DNA from: Fragum whitleyi
Lineage: Eukaryota > Mollusca > Bivalvia > Cardiida > Cardiidae
Assembly: GCA_948146395.1 (NCBI GenBank)
Contig: OX411548.1
Span: 40,887,737 to 40,951,736, forward strand
Direction of reading: 5' to 3'
Length of the DNA: 64,000 bases
This document shows positions 46,780-57,842 of the stretch, in pieces. Position 1 is the stretch's first letter, and each line of letters begins with the position of its first letter. Both the position numbers and the translations under genes were made by a program. The notes below the pieces were generated by a model. That model saw nothing but the letters and a program-made list of their open reading frames with translations. It was not told the DNA's origin and made no database searches.

Positions 46780-47915
46780 TACAAGCAGATGAGGTTACCA
46801 ATGGAATTTCATTGTATCAAACATGAAGTTTTTCTTTAAAATCTTTCTAAGTCCACAAAAGGTCAAGATCAATGTCAAATTGTGAAGGACCTTGGTCTCT
46901 GTAGAAGCCTATCACCTAGTGAGTATGTGTATGAAGTAATAATGTCTCTGAGTAAAGCATTTAGAAAATATAAGCAAGGTAAAATTTTTGGTTAAAATTT
47001 TTCAGTTTAACTTTTTCCAAGTCCATAAAAGGTCAAGGTCAAATTGTCAAGGCCCTTGGTTTCTGGTGAAAGCCTTTCATCTGGTGACTATGTACATGAA
47101 GTAATGATGTCCCTAGGTTAAAGCATTTAGAAAATATAAGCAAGATTAAAGTTTTTGGTAAAAGAATTTCGGTTAAAGTATTTCTAAGTTCATAAAAGGT
47201 CAAAGTCAAATTATCAAGGACCTTGATCTCTCACAAAAGCCTATCACCTAATGAGTATGTATATGAAGTAATGATGTCCCTAGGTTAAAGCATTCAGAAA
47301 ACATAAGCAAGGTTAAAGTTGTTGGTTAAAGTTTACAGTTTAAGTTTTTCTAAGTCCACAAACGGAAAAGGTCAAGGTCAAGTTGTGAAGGACCTTGGTC
47401 TCTGGTAAAAGCCTATCACCTGGTGAGTATATATATGAAGCTATGATGTCCCTAGGTTAGAGCATTAAAAAAATATATGCAAGGTTAAAGTTTTTGGTTA
47501 AAGTTTTTTGGTTAAAATTTTCTTAGTTCACAAAGGGTCAAGGTCAAGGTCAAATTGTCAAGGACCTTTGTCTATGGTGAAAGCCTATCACCCAATGAGT
47601 GTGCATATGAAGTAATGATGTCTCTAGTTTAAAGCTTACAGAAAATATAAGCAAGGTTAAAGTTTTTTTGGTTAAAGTTTTTGGTTAAAGTTTTTTTGAA
47701 AGGGTCAAGGTCACAGTCTAAAGGTCATTTCGACATGGATGTTGGTCTCAAATGAAAGCCTATGCCCTAATGAGTGTTTCTGTAAAAAATAAAGCCTCTA
47801 GGATAAATATTGATAGAAATAAAAAACTTTAACCTAATGCGGACGCCGACGCCGATATCCGAGGGTATGACAATAGCTCTTCTGAGACTTTCGTCCCGGG
47901 CGAGCTAAATATTGT
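46780..47915 (+). mobile_element. Tandem-core element, about 180-bp units
   Basis: About six diverged units repeat GAAAGCCTATCACCTGGTGA, TGAAGTAATGATGTCCCTAG, GTTAAAGCATT, AAATATAAGCAAGGTTAAAG and AAAAGGTCAAGGTCAAATTG. The end is GCGGACGCCGACGCCGATAT followed by AATAGCTCTTCTGAGAC and GGGCGAGCTAAAT, a diverged version of the H1 3' hairpin. The 5' end is not defined. Non-coding. Confidence 0.65.
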
Positions 47916-48887
47916 TTTGGTTGGAAACGGATTATATAAGTGAAAGTGTAATACATAATTTTGAGATCAGCCAGGCATTTTGATTTCAAGGCTTATGTTG
48001 TATATTCCATAACCTGTTGATTTTCTAGCTTGTGGAAGCTTATGACGTAATGGGTTCCACATCACAAAACTTCAAGAGGCAATGGGAGACTTTGGTGTGT
48101 TATCTCCCTTGTTTGCTCTGTGGATTAAATCAGAGGTGTTCCAAAATCGTTAGCGGTCCTTTTAGAAATTTTCCTTGGATTTTATCCATAGTTTCTTTGG
48201 AGAAGTTGCGAATTTTATTTTTGTAAATACAAAATACTTATTTATGCAATTCGTATCTATGATACAGTTTTCAATAGCAAAGAAGAAAATAAATATTAAT
48301 TTTACGTCAAATGTATCTTATTAATTGCACATTATTTGATTTAGAGCTTATCTTTAAATCTGACAGTGCAAAGGAAATAGGGATAAAATCCAAGGTCACC
48401 ACTGATTTGGACCCTCCCTCCTTTTGGAGTATTTCAAGGGAGATAACCGACCGATATCCCTCATTGTCTAGTGACCAATAATTCTCTAGACTGGTCCCAC
48501 TGTCAACTATCATTAAAGCTGGCTTCATACACGAGTCAACAGTAGGACCAGTCTAATAATTATCTAAACGCTAAATCTCAAATATTGCACGGTTTCATAC
48601 TTGTCCTCACAATGTAAATATCTCACATGTTTAAAACATTATCAGACGACTAAGTAGGATTAAAACAAACAAATCAAATGCAACTTTAAGTAAACCATTT
48701 TAATATCGTAAACAACTCTCATCATTACCAACACTCTTAACATTGAAATTCCAATGGACTCAAAATGATGTACAAACTACCTTCAGCTTTAAACCTTAAA
48801 TATGCGCTTTCACCGTTTTCTGTACAGTAACTAGGCTGTAAAGCCATATGAAATTGTTTGAAAAATTAGGTGTAGCAAGCACCTTGG
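47916..48887. other. No gene seen; hairpin at 48486-48558
   Basis: TAGACTGGTCCCACTGTCAA pairs with TTGACTGTT-like sequence on the other arm (GAGTCAACAGTAGGACCAGT, CTA). Two short frames (64 and 73 residues) are unrecognised. Confidence 0.4.
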
Positions 48888-49285
48888 TATATAGGATAAT
48901 CATTTTGATTTATTGTAAGATTGATTTATATTTCATTGAGTAATCAACTAAAGTTATACTTCAAGAGTGGTAGAGGCATGAGTGAAAATAGTTTTTGTTG
49001 TTCATGAAATGATACAGCAAACGATCTTACTCAAAAAAAACATACAATTATTCTGTTTCTTTAATGCACAGATGATACATTTAGTGGAAATTTGAGGATA
49101 AATTTTCTTACAGCATGTCATTTGGCATGTGATTGCTATGCAAAATTAATGATGACTTCACTTTTTGTGATCAGAGGGGGTATAAATATTTGATAATTTC
49201 ACTGAAAATGCGTAGAGTTTATCAAAACGATAATCTACCATTACTCCTCCATAAACCACTGAAAAGCATTAAAGAAGAAACTATC
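48888..49285 (+). mobile_element. Repeat family L, copy 2
   Basis: Same order as 31740-32135: TAGGATAATCATTTTGATTT, GATTTATATTTCATTGAGTA, ACAATTATTCTGTTTCTTTA, GTGATTGCTATGCAAAATTA and GATAATCTACCATTACTCC. The CRE-like site is lost (GATGACTTCAC). Confidence 0.7.
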
Positions 49286-49432
49286 CATACAGCAAAAACA
49301 AAGACACTGATCATTGAAATGTTTAGTTTCTACGCAGCTGATCTGTAACTGGGTTAAATATGACATCATGATCAACAGAAAGGTTGCAAATTGTCACAAG
49401 ATGCTTGATGTTAAGTATGATAAACAACAAGA

Positions 49433-50387
49433 GCCATGTTGGACATGGGCATAAGTCCCCTACCGGCTTTGTTTGTCTCAATGTTTTCCCACGCCAATTC
49501 TATCAGGGACGTCAAAACCAGGTCTTGTTAAAGGGTTAAACAAGACTTACATGAGTTGTTGTCTCTGCTGTGCCCACTATACAATTCATGGAAGCAATAG
49601 ACAGATGCAAGAAATAGTATCAATAACAGTTACCTTGTCTGATCCAAGATGTTTTTCTTCAGTCTTGTTGGTAAGAAATGAGAACTTTCACTGGAGGTGA
49701 TTAATTCTGCTGCATCACCACCCTGACTAACATGGCTTATAATATTTTTTACATTTTAAAACAGGTTTCATCAAGTTAGCTTGCTTAGTTATTAAATTAT
49801 TGCAGGATCCATTTTTTGCCATATTTTCACTATTTCTGTTACCATAGCAACCGCACTTTTTGTCAAAGAAAAAAGATAAAATGATGTGCATAATCTACAC
49901 ATTGCCATCTAGTCATATACCAAGTCTCATCAAATTAGCTTGCTTACTTATTAACTTATCGCAGGATCCAATATTTTTTGCCATATTTTCACTATTTCCG
50001 TAACCATAGCAACAACAATTTTAGTCTAAAAACAAAAATAAAATGATGTGCATAATCTACACATTGCCATATAGTCATATACCAACTTTCATCAAAAACG
50101 CTTGCTTAGTTATTATCTTATCGCAGGATCCCATTTTTGGCCATATTTTCACTATTTCTGTAACCATAGCAACCTCAATTTAAGTCGAAAAACAAAAATA
50201 AAATGATGTGCATAATCTACACATTGCCATCTAGTCATATACCAACTTTCATCAAAAACGCTTGCTTAGTTATTAAGTTATCGCGGGATCAAGATTTGAG
50301 CAGACAGACGGACGGACGGACAGACAGACGGACAGATGGAGGGCAAACCTATAGTCCCCTCCGGTGTGAACACCGGTAGGGGACTAA
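49433..50387 (+). mobile_element. Tandem-core element H2, complete copy
   Basis: The 5' end CAACAAGAGCCATGTTGGAC then ATGGGC forms a small hairpin and is followed by AAGTCCCCTACCGGC. The core has about four units of roughly 145-155 bases with GCTTGCTTAGTTATTAA, TTATCGCAGGATCC, GCCATATTTTCACTATTTC, CATAGCAAC and GTGCATAATCTACACATTGC. Next is a GACGGACGGACAGACAG stretch. The 3' end is a hairpin AGTCCCCTCCGGTGTGAACA closed by CCGGTAGGGGACTAAC. The 5' subterminal CCCCTACCGG motif recurs in the 3' hairpin and the end contains CTAA. Same design as H1 with different sequence. Confidence 0.7.
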
Positions 50388-50905
50388 CAAAGGGATATAA
50401 CAAAAAAAGCAAGCTTGGTAGAGTTACTGTTCTTGTGCACTGCACTTCTTAATCATTTTAGATGTGCATATAAACAGGAGTCCTAATGACTAGATTGACA
50501 TGCTCATACAGGTCCTTCCCAAAGAATTTGGAGACACTGCTTTAAACGTAAACTATTTCTTTTAAGCTTTTCTAGTGTTTTTATACTACTATTTTTGGAT
50601 AAAGTAGCTCAAAGTATTGGACCCTTGCAGACCAACTTCAGGAAACAATTGAAGTCTGTTGAAGACTATTTAAAACAGTCTTCTATTCTTTTTGTTGAAT
50701 TGATCCTCATAGGGTCTTAGGGACTCAGATCACAGTTTTAAGAGTCCTTGCTACTTATCTATTAATCTCAGGCCCCCAAAAAGCGGCATACCTTTAAACC
50801 CAGCATTTTAGTTTGGGAAAAGGCTCATGGTTGTTTTACTTTATGATGCCTTCAAAAATAATCCTCCCCTAACTTGCATTCCCACATAAGCCATGCTTGA
50901 TCTTT
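50388..50905. other. No gene seen
   Basis: The start (AAGCTTGGTAGAGTTACTGT, TGCACTGCACTTC) is related to 56265-56305, a shared fragment. The rest is spacer. Confidence 0.4.
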
Positions 50906-51131
50906 AGGGCCAGAGGTTATTAAACTTTTCTCATTCTCAATTCAAATTTTCTCAAATTTCAATTTGAAGCTGTATTCTGTTGTAATAATGTATGAACATA
51001 AAAGATAATATTAATAAGTTGTTATAAATAACAACTTATAAATATTATCTTTTATTTTCTTACACTTATTCAAATTCAAAATTTGAGAATTCTTGCATTA
51101 GCCTTTAAAAAGTTTTATGACCTCAAGCCCT
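50906..51131. mobile_element. Foldback MITE family I, copy 2
   Basis: TTATTAAACTTTTCTCATTC and the mirrored AAAAAGTTTTATGACCTCAA bound a palindromic body with centre AATAAGTTGTTATAAATAAC plus AACTTATA. Equivalent to 25622-25858. Confidence 0.7.
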
Positions 51132-51269
51132 GATGTACATTTTCACAACACAATAAGTAGACCTAACACTACTATTACATGCTCTTAGTTTGAACTTAAC
51201 ATTTTATCACATGCACAGTTTGGAACATTGCTTGGACTTTTTCCCTAAACACGAAAGTACCTCTGAAGT

Positions 51270-51500
51270 ATACTTTAGTTTATTTGACCCAAATTTGAAC
51301 TCTGTGGAAAAACTGCTTAAATAAAAAAACCGACATATTTATCAATTAACAAAATGTATATATTACTTTCAATACTGTTTGTTATTCATTCCTATGAAAG
51401 CACATTTCAAAGTCAATTAGGAATAATTAGATTTTTTATCCATCTTAATAGCAGGGGTCAGATTCGGGTCAATAAAACCACGCTATAAGTGTAGTAATTT
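51270..51500 (+). mobile_element. MITE family M, copy 2
   Basis: TTTATTTGACCCAAATTTGA / ACTCTGTGGAAAAACTGCTT at the left and GGGGTCAGATTCGGGTCAAT at the right are inverted ends. The body matches 42410-42655 inverted. Confidence 0.6.
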
Positions 51501-51787
51501 TGGGTCATTTTTTAGGTTATTCTGCAAATGGTGGTACTTTTGATAATGCGCTTGAAGAAACATTTTGTTTAAGCTTTCTGATGGTCTGTGGAGATGTTTT
51601 ATATATATATATAATATGATGACAAACCGCAGTAAGACACTACTTTTTTTTATCAAATTATGATAAGCCAATTCTTATTCTTTCGTTGATTTAGCTTCAA
51701 GCAACTTCATCCTAAGTGAGATTGTTGATAATAGTTATTTCATGTAAACCTGTGTGCAAAATGACCTTCTTTCATTTTATTCCCAAG
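51501..51787. other. No gene seen
   Basis: Short TATATA run near 51603. Spacer. Confidence 0.35.
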
Positions 51788-52130
51788 GTCTATGGGCCTT
51801 TCCGAAAATATAGAAATGGAGTTATCGATCTTGAATACTCTCCGGTGCATGGAAACAACGAAACGGTCTCAACTCCATTTCCGGGTAGCAAATTTCAGAT
51901 CGATAATATGGCTGATATAGGGCCGTCTTTGAAATCAACTCGAAAATACGAGTTTATGGGCCTTTCCTAAAATACAGAAAAAGAGTAATCAGGCCTTACT
52001 ACTCTCCAGTGTATTTGAACATGGAGACGGTCGTCAGTCTATTTCTGGGTAGCAAATTTCTGATTCAAAATGGCCGAGAAAAAAATCCTGTCGGGTCAAG
52101 ATTAAATAGGGACACTCAATACTGTATAAT
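51788..52130. repeat. Tandem duplication, about 165-170 bp units
   Basis: Two units share TATGGGCCTTTCC, AAAATA(T/C)AGAAA, TACTCTCC(G/A)GTG, GAAACGGTCTCA / GGAGACGGTCGTCA and GGGTAGCAAATTTC. The GGAAAGGCCCATTC motif near 54400 is a further trace. Likely a short tandem-core element, ends undefined. Confidence 0.55.
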
Positions 52131-54737
52131 TAGGGTCCGTGTTTAAACCCATTACCAGTAACAAAAATTTTAAAGTTTGTCTAAATCCAAAGAGTACGCG
52201 AACGATACTTTTTAGCAGATAAAACTTTGAATATCTTCTCAGTCTTCATCATAAGAAGACATTAAAAATAATTACTCTTCTTTTTTTGTTTAAGTATATC
52301 TTGATAATTCAGTCGATTTTGACATTTAATTGATTAGATAATCGAACTTATTTATTTTAACCAATAATTTGTTGTCCATCGAAATTAAATTTGACTTTTT
52401 GAATTTTTATTTGATAAAGAAAAAAACGAAGAAAGGAGAGTTTTGATTTATTAGGTGAAATATAAAATGGTGGTTTTTTTTCTACTTGATGAAGTGTCGA
52501 TGTACGTCCATGAAAATTATTTGACACGTCTTTTAAAAACAACTTTGATTTGCTTGTTTGTGTGTATTTCTTTCATGATGACTATTAATTCTCATTATTT
52601 CAATAAATGCCCTGGCATAATCGTTTGTAACAAAACGAACGCTCTGATTAGCAATAAACCAGACGACATAAATGAAAGGCAGCCAAATCTAGTTCTATAC
52701 AGATATAAACTTAAAGTTCGGAAATAAAAGACGAAGATAGTTAGGTGTTATTTCAAAAATGTAGAAATAATTCCACGCAGTTGTTTTTTCATGTCTTTAT
52801 GATCTTTAATACATATTTTTATATCACAATGGGTTTTTTTAAGTACATGTTAAATGTACTCACTATTTCCGTAAAGACTTTTCTACTTTTTTTTAAAAAA
52901 AATAGCCAATAAAATGCATATCATATTATATGCATGTATTTCGATGGTTAACCATAAATGTTCAAGTTGAATGGTTAAATAAAGATTCTGTTCTTATCTG
53001 TTCAAATTTTGGTTAACACTTACCCCATACGAATCCATTATATTATCCAAATTCTAGTATCATCGAAACGCACTAATATCCATTTAATAAAATTTTGCTT
53101 TATCTATTTCCGTGTTAATATGTGATGAAAATCAATTACGATTACGTAATGTTATATGCTACGTGCGGCACTTCATTGTGAACAGTGCGATGTTTATTTA
53201 ACACACGAGTTGTAACTTATGTCTGCTACTGGCGTGGTTTACCGCTCTTTGATCCCGGCGGGGTCCCAGGTCAATCGAAAACCCTTTCTACAAATTTAGA
53301 CACGCACACATATAAAAAAGATATGATCAAATTTTCACATAAATTATTATTTATTTTCGGTCACTTCAGCCATATTACATGAGTGCCAAATCATCAAAAT
53401 TTAGCAGGACATTTTATTTGCATTTAGTGTCAAATGTATGCTCTGAGCTCAACCCTGTCGCTTTCACATTTTAATATAGTAAGAATGCAACAAAAGCAAA
53501 ATGAAATTTTGAATAGCGCTGCAAGGGGCTCGTGTCGGATAAAACTGTTTTTTTATTTTAAATGAATATTTCATACATGACCCCTTTAACGAAAAGAACG
53601 TGAAACCAACTTTAACCTAGTCTGACGTATCTATGCAATTTACAGACTACGCTGGCATTTTCTTTTGTTCCATACGCAGTGTGGACATTTATTGTGCTAA
53701 AATAAATCAGTGTTGTGAACTTTGCACACCAAGAAATGAAAAATGTACGGTCAAAATGTCACAAACGCTAACATATCCATGAACATGCTTCATTAACTGA
53801 AAGATCGCCAAAGCGCTGGTTTCAGTTATTTTTTTGCCACGAAGTTTCAATATCATTATACCACCATTTCTTCAACGTATTTATAAATTGCAATAAGGTT
53901 GAGCGCCAAGTGATCAATCTTTCATCTTTTTTATTATTCTATCACAAGCATATATCTCTTTGTGTTTTCTAATAAGAATAAGAAATATCATATATGGACA
54001 AATTAAATACAAAAAAAATGGGATGGATTAAACCGCGATTTCGACTCTAGTAGCATCTCGAACCATGTTTTATATAGAGAAACAATAATTTACTATTATG
54101 CGGGCTACAAATTGTATGATATAAAGTTACTTGATTACTATTAGATCATCGAAAAATGCTTAACTTAATAAATTAAGGATCTAAGTAAAGAAATGTACAA
54201 ACTATGAACCATCTGTAAAATAACTTCAATGAAAACAAAAATTACAAAAATAAAACGCTTTTCAACAATTACAAGCGGTATAATCGTCTGCAAATGGACT
54301 GCCATCCGTAATCTTTCAATGCTTTCTGTAAAGATTTGCTACCCCAACAAGGGAAGTCACTCTGGTGAATTATAGGGAAAAAGGGAGGTAAACCACTTTT
54401 TCGGAAAGGCCCATTCTGAAGAGTGCACATGCATTAAAGCTATATATCAGTTTACACCAACAGAATATTGAATTTTTACTTGATTTAAACAATTCATACA
54501 AAAACCCTGTGTTTTGGGTCTTCATTTTAATTGTTTTGGCAAGAAATTTAAATGAGAAATCATGTCATATACATAGAATTTTGGTTATAAATAAAGATTT
54601 TTAAATTGGCATAACTCCTCTTTTATCTAGCCCAAGCATCTTATATGAAAATTCATGTATTAAAAATTTAATAAAGGGGGATAACCAGCAGAAATTAAAA
54701 ATCGAGTTGTAAATAAATAATGTCCTATGTTCAGTTA
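52131..54737 (-). other. No second gene seen; downstream of the HBS1-like gene
   Basis: About 2.6 kb 3' of the HBS1-like stop codon, presumably holding its 3' UTR near the high-coordinate end. A 90-residue plus-strand frame at 52455-52727 contains one hydrophobic segment but no recognisable family and I do not call it. No polyadenylation site is assigned. Confidence 0.4.
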
Positions 54738-54788
54738 TCATGACCCAGTAGCTCCTTGTGATTCTGTGTCCGTCTTTGTCTTTAAAAC
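54738..54788 (-). CDS. HBS1L: HBS1-like GTPase, inferred last coding exon
   Basis: After an acceptor (CTACTTCAG, minus strand) 16 codons beginning V-L-K-T-K-T end at TGA (54738-54740). It joins in phase 0 to the exon ending at 55324. The length suits an HBS1 C-terminus, which normally ends soon after the AAG-x-x-x-E motif. Because the tail is poorly conserved this exon is less certain than the other three. Reading through from 55324 instead would give a different, hydrophobic tail. Confidence 0.55.
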   Translation of the reverse strand, partial: VLKTKTDTESQGATGS

Positions 54789-55189
54789 CTGAAGTAGATA
54801 AAAACGATATCAATATTTTTACCATTTCCCATTTTTCAAAAGACAACAATTATAATAATAATAATAAAAAGTGCATGCCATTTGAACAGAAACTATTCTT
54901 TGTTAAAGAAAATATTGTTGACTAAATGTGTTGTGAAACATAAATATTCCCCAAAAAGCATTTTTCTTAAAACACTTTTACCCTGACCTATAACCATTAT
55001 CTTATCCCATGACTGTGATTTTGGTATCTGCGGTTGCGCACCATTGAGATCTATCATTATGTCAAATTTGAGCATTTTATCTTGAATAGGCTGGAAGAAA
55101 TTGCCAATGTTAAGTTTTTTGGTCACCTTGTGCAGATAGGACAAAAAGGATTAATTAATTGATTAAATAGAGTTTTACAATTTTTCAGT

Positions 55190-55250
55190 TATATACGGCA
55201 GACAGACAATGATAAAACAATATGCCCCCCATCTCATCAAATGCAGTGGC
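55190..55250. repeat. Remnant of a tandem-core element 3' end
   Basis: GCAGACAGACAATGATAAAA followed by CAATATGCCCCCCATCTC resembles the end of element H3 at 63220-63265. Located in the last HBS1-like intron. Confidence 0.45.
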
Positions 55251-55323
55251 ATAAAAAGAATAAGAAATTGAAGTCATTAGTCAAAATCAGTTCAGAAAAT
55301 AATGTATTGAGGGAAGCAACTAC

Positions 55324-55468
55324 CTCTTCTATAAGTCCGGCAGCTATTGTATGTCCACTGTAACGCAACATAAATCTGCCTAGTTCTTTATTCTCTTTAT
55401 ATAACTCCACACAAACAGGTCTATCAAACTCAATCTCTATAACAGCACTGCTGTTTTTAGTTAAACAC
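55324..55468 (-). CDS. HBS1L: HBS1-like translational GTPase, penultimate coding exon
   Basis: HBS1 is the eRF3/EF1A-family GTPase that works with Pelota (Dom34) to recognise stalled ribosomes in no-go and non-stop decay, in the cytoplasm. This exon encodes the C-terminal beta-barrel (EF-Tu domain III-like) segment: [20 protein letters not shown] then [10 protein letters not shown], the family's near-C-terminal signature. The acceptor is TTTCAG, the donor GTAGTT; the phase matches both neighbours. Four exons (63660-63763, 62571-62671, 55324-55468, 54738-54788) total 401 bases, encoding the last 132 residues plus a stop. GTPase and N-terminal domains lie beyond the window. Related eRF3 or EF1A is less likely, as the SEPAV-like KRL and KSTGEV segments upstream fit HBS1. 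Confidence 0.85.
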
Positions 55469-55528
55469 CTGAAATGAAGGAATAACACACATGCCTATCT
55501 TTAAGCATTCTTACAATCATTCACGATA

Positions 55529-55765
55529 TGAGTCTGTGCATGAGATTTCCAACAATTTCAAGTATGCGCAAAGCAAAAACTCTGACCAGCCTGTGCATCC
55601 GCACAGTCTGACAAGTCGTCACATGCATTAAGTAGATAGATAAGGTCTCAAAATATCTGAAGACCATCTGGTGACTTTATATTCAAAGTATGTAGCTATC
55701 AACGCTACTCAATGTTTGCACTTCAAATATAATCAAAATTGTTGGAAATGTCACGCACCGGCTCA
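55529..55765. mobile_element. MITE family D, complete copy
   Basis: TGAGTCTGTGCATGAGATTT at the left and ATGTCACGCACCGGCTCA at the right are inverted ends. The CTGTGCATCCGCACAG palindrome is on the left side, so this copy is inverted relative to 2606-2845. It lies in the 7.1-kb HBS1-like intron. Confidence 0.7.
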
Positions 55766-55849
55766 TATACAAAAGATTTGAGCTTGTGCATGACAATTAC
55801 AAACTAGAGCTATCGCAAAGCTGACTAATACTTCTCACCAACCCTTTTT

Positions 55850-56310
55850 CCCAAGACAAGAGCCATAAGTACCTATGGACTCTAAAACAAAAGGGTACTG
55901 CCTTGGGTCAAAGGCACAATTGTTTGGGTTTTGTTTTTTTTTCAGATAAAATTCAATTGTGACCTTAACCTTTGATATGCATGACCCAACAAGGTAGCCT
56001 ATTGTCACAAGATAGACCCATTACAGTGCTGGATGTCTTCGTATGAAAAGAATTAAAGGGAAATAAGAGCACTGCATACATGTGCCTACCCTCAGCTGTT
56101 TAGTACTGAATGGTAGATAAAAATCTTGGTTGAAAAAGGGGCATTTTTTACACAAAATGCATCTAGAGTTATCCCCCTTGCTAGTTTGGGTTGCTCTTTT
56201 CACGGTGAATATGTGTGCCAAGTTTCATGTGAATGCCTTCAGTAGAACCAGAGTACTAAAAAACTTAGGTAGAGCTATGGTTCTTATGCACTGCACTCCG
56301 TAATCATGAA
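55850..56310. repeat. Tandem-core-like element H4, decayed
   Basis: CAAGACAAGAGCCATAAGTA with CCTATGGACTC forms a small 5' hairpin like that of H1 and H2. The tail near 56265-56305 (AGGTAGAGCTATGGTTCTTA, TGCACTGCACTCC) is related to 50405-50445. There is no clear GGAC stretch or 3' hairpin. Confidence 0.4.
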
Positions 56311-56417
56311 AGTAACAAAGTTTCACATCAATCTGACATAAGGTGACAGTGTTATACTCCGTACAAAGAAGTGGAGGCCACAAAACTCCAGGGCCACATT
56401 GGTGATTGTTTAATATA

Positions 56418-56612
56418 TGAGCCTGTGCCTGATATTTCCAACAATTTCATATGCCGCCATTGCAAAGCCTCTGGCCAGCCTGTGCATCTGCACAGTCTGA
56501 CCAGAATCTTCTCTAAGGGCTGTGTAGATAGATAGGGTCTTAACCCCTCTTTAAGGAGTCAGTTTGTGTTCTGGTTGTATTGTGTGGCTGTCCAGGTCGC
56601 TCAATGTTTGTG
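56418..56612. mobile_element. MITE family D, right end missing
   Basis: The left end TGAGCCTGTGCCTGATATTT and the CTGTGCATCTGCACAG palindrome are present. The copy fades after CGCTCAATGTTTGTG. Confidence 0.6.
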
Positions 56613-56803
56613 TCTGGGGCATAGTGGGGCAATCGGTTTCAAATCACTATCGATAATCGTTTTTAGTTGGAAGAGTAAATCAATAAATGATCAATTGTAC
56701 AATTGTTTTCTTAAAAGAGCACTGCCAGTATCATCCTGTGAAAGTCTAGATAAAACTCATGACCTAAAGACTCTTTCTGCTGTTTTTTCTACCAACTTCA
56801 TGA

Positions 56804-56867
56804 CTCAGCATGAAACAGTTGTAACTGCCTATAAACATATAGGCAGCAACAACTATTTCACACTGAG
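56804..56867. repeat. Hairpin family N, copy 1
   Basis: CTCAGCATGAAACAGTTGTA and ACTGCCTATA pair with TATAGGCAGCAACAACTATT and CACTGAG. The partner copy at 63845-63910 is in the same gene's introns or upstream. Confidence 0.6.
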
Positions 56868-56999
56868 CCATCAAACTGAAGTCAGCTTCGATTAATCAAT
56901 TATGAAATTTCTTAATCAATTTTCGCAATCGAAAGCCAAAACCAACTATTTATCGATTATAATCGATTAATCTGCCCATCACTACTTGGGCACATGTGA

Positions 57000-57240
57000 A
57001 ATTGTTTTCAAAGTTTTTTAATTTTAGGTCAACTTCATCTTCAGTTAGAATCTGGAAACAAATTTTCAGACCGTTGGATTGTGACCTTGACCCATGACCT
57101 TCACAACCTAAAAACAATTCCACACTTTCTTGGGTCATAACTTGTAACTTATAACATTCAATTGTAGCAAGTTTCATGATTCTAAGTCACTTGAATCTTG
57201 AGTTAGAGTCTGGAAACTTGCTTCAAGGTTTCTAATTATA
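57000..57240. repeat. Tandem duplication, about 155-bp units
   Basis: TTCAGTTAGAATCTGGAAAC near 57042 and TTGAGTTAGAGTCTGGAAAC near 57196 mark two diverged units containing GTGACCTTGACCC, a common tandem-core motif. Ends are not defined. Confidence 0.45.
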
Positions 57241-57409
57241 AGATATGGAGAGAGTTTTTGTTGATTTCACTGAGGTATAAAACGAAAAACCTTATCAAAC
57301 TCATGTATGAATCTGCTTCGCATTCCATAGTGTGTTTTTGTGTTCTATACCTAAATGAAATCAGCAGATTTTCTCCTTGTCTCTTCTCTTTTTGAATTCA
57401 AGTATACAT

Positions 57410-57800
57410 TATCAATCTATAATGTGTTCTTTAATACTTCTCGGTAGATTATAGAGGAATAACAGTCAATTATAATTTGAAAAACTCACAACCTAAACAG
57501 TTAAATTATCACAGTTTATCAACCGCTTTCATTCATTTCATCCTATCTGATGTTATCAAAGCAGGTCTAATAAGTGACGTCATTTTGAACATTGAATAGC
57601 AATCACATGCAAATGAGGCGCTTACAATAACTTAAAATTGTCCTAAAAATTAAAAATTAGTCTCATTTTTTATTTAAAGAAATATAATAGCCGTATCTTT
57701 TTAATTGATTCCTAGTTCATTTCATGAACAACAAAAACTTTATTTTTACTGAATCAATAAGAATCCATCAATGCACTGAAACACGTGATTATCCTCTATA
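57410..57800 (-). mobile_element. Repeat family L, copy 3 (inverted)
   Basis: The reverse complement follows copy 1: GATAATC(A) at 57790, the AAAGTTTTTGTTGTTCATGA block, GTGATTGCTATTCAATGTTC, AATGACGTCAC and TCTATAATCTACCGAGAAG. It ends just before the open LINE frame, so it lies at or near the LINE 5' truncation point. Confidence 0.65.
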
Positions 57801-57842
57801 CAATTAATTGACAAATATTAGTACACAAAAAGTACTTGAATA

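Noticed and set aside
52455..52727. 90-residue frame with one hydrophobic segment as a secreted or membrane peptide
   Set aside because: Single weak feature in AT-rich DNA, no family resemblance, no supporting splice sites.
55237..55323. Read-through C-terminus of the HBS1-like protein
   Set aside because: It would add a hydrophobic tail unlike the family; a GT donor at 55323 and a fitting last exon exist. Not completely excluded.
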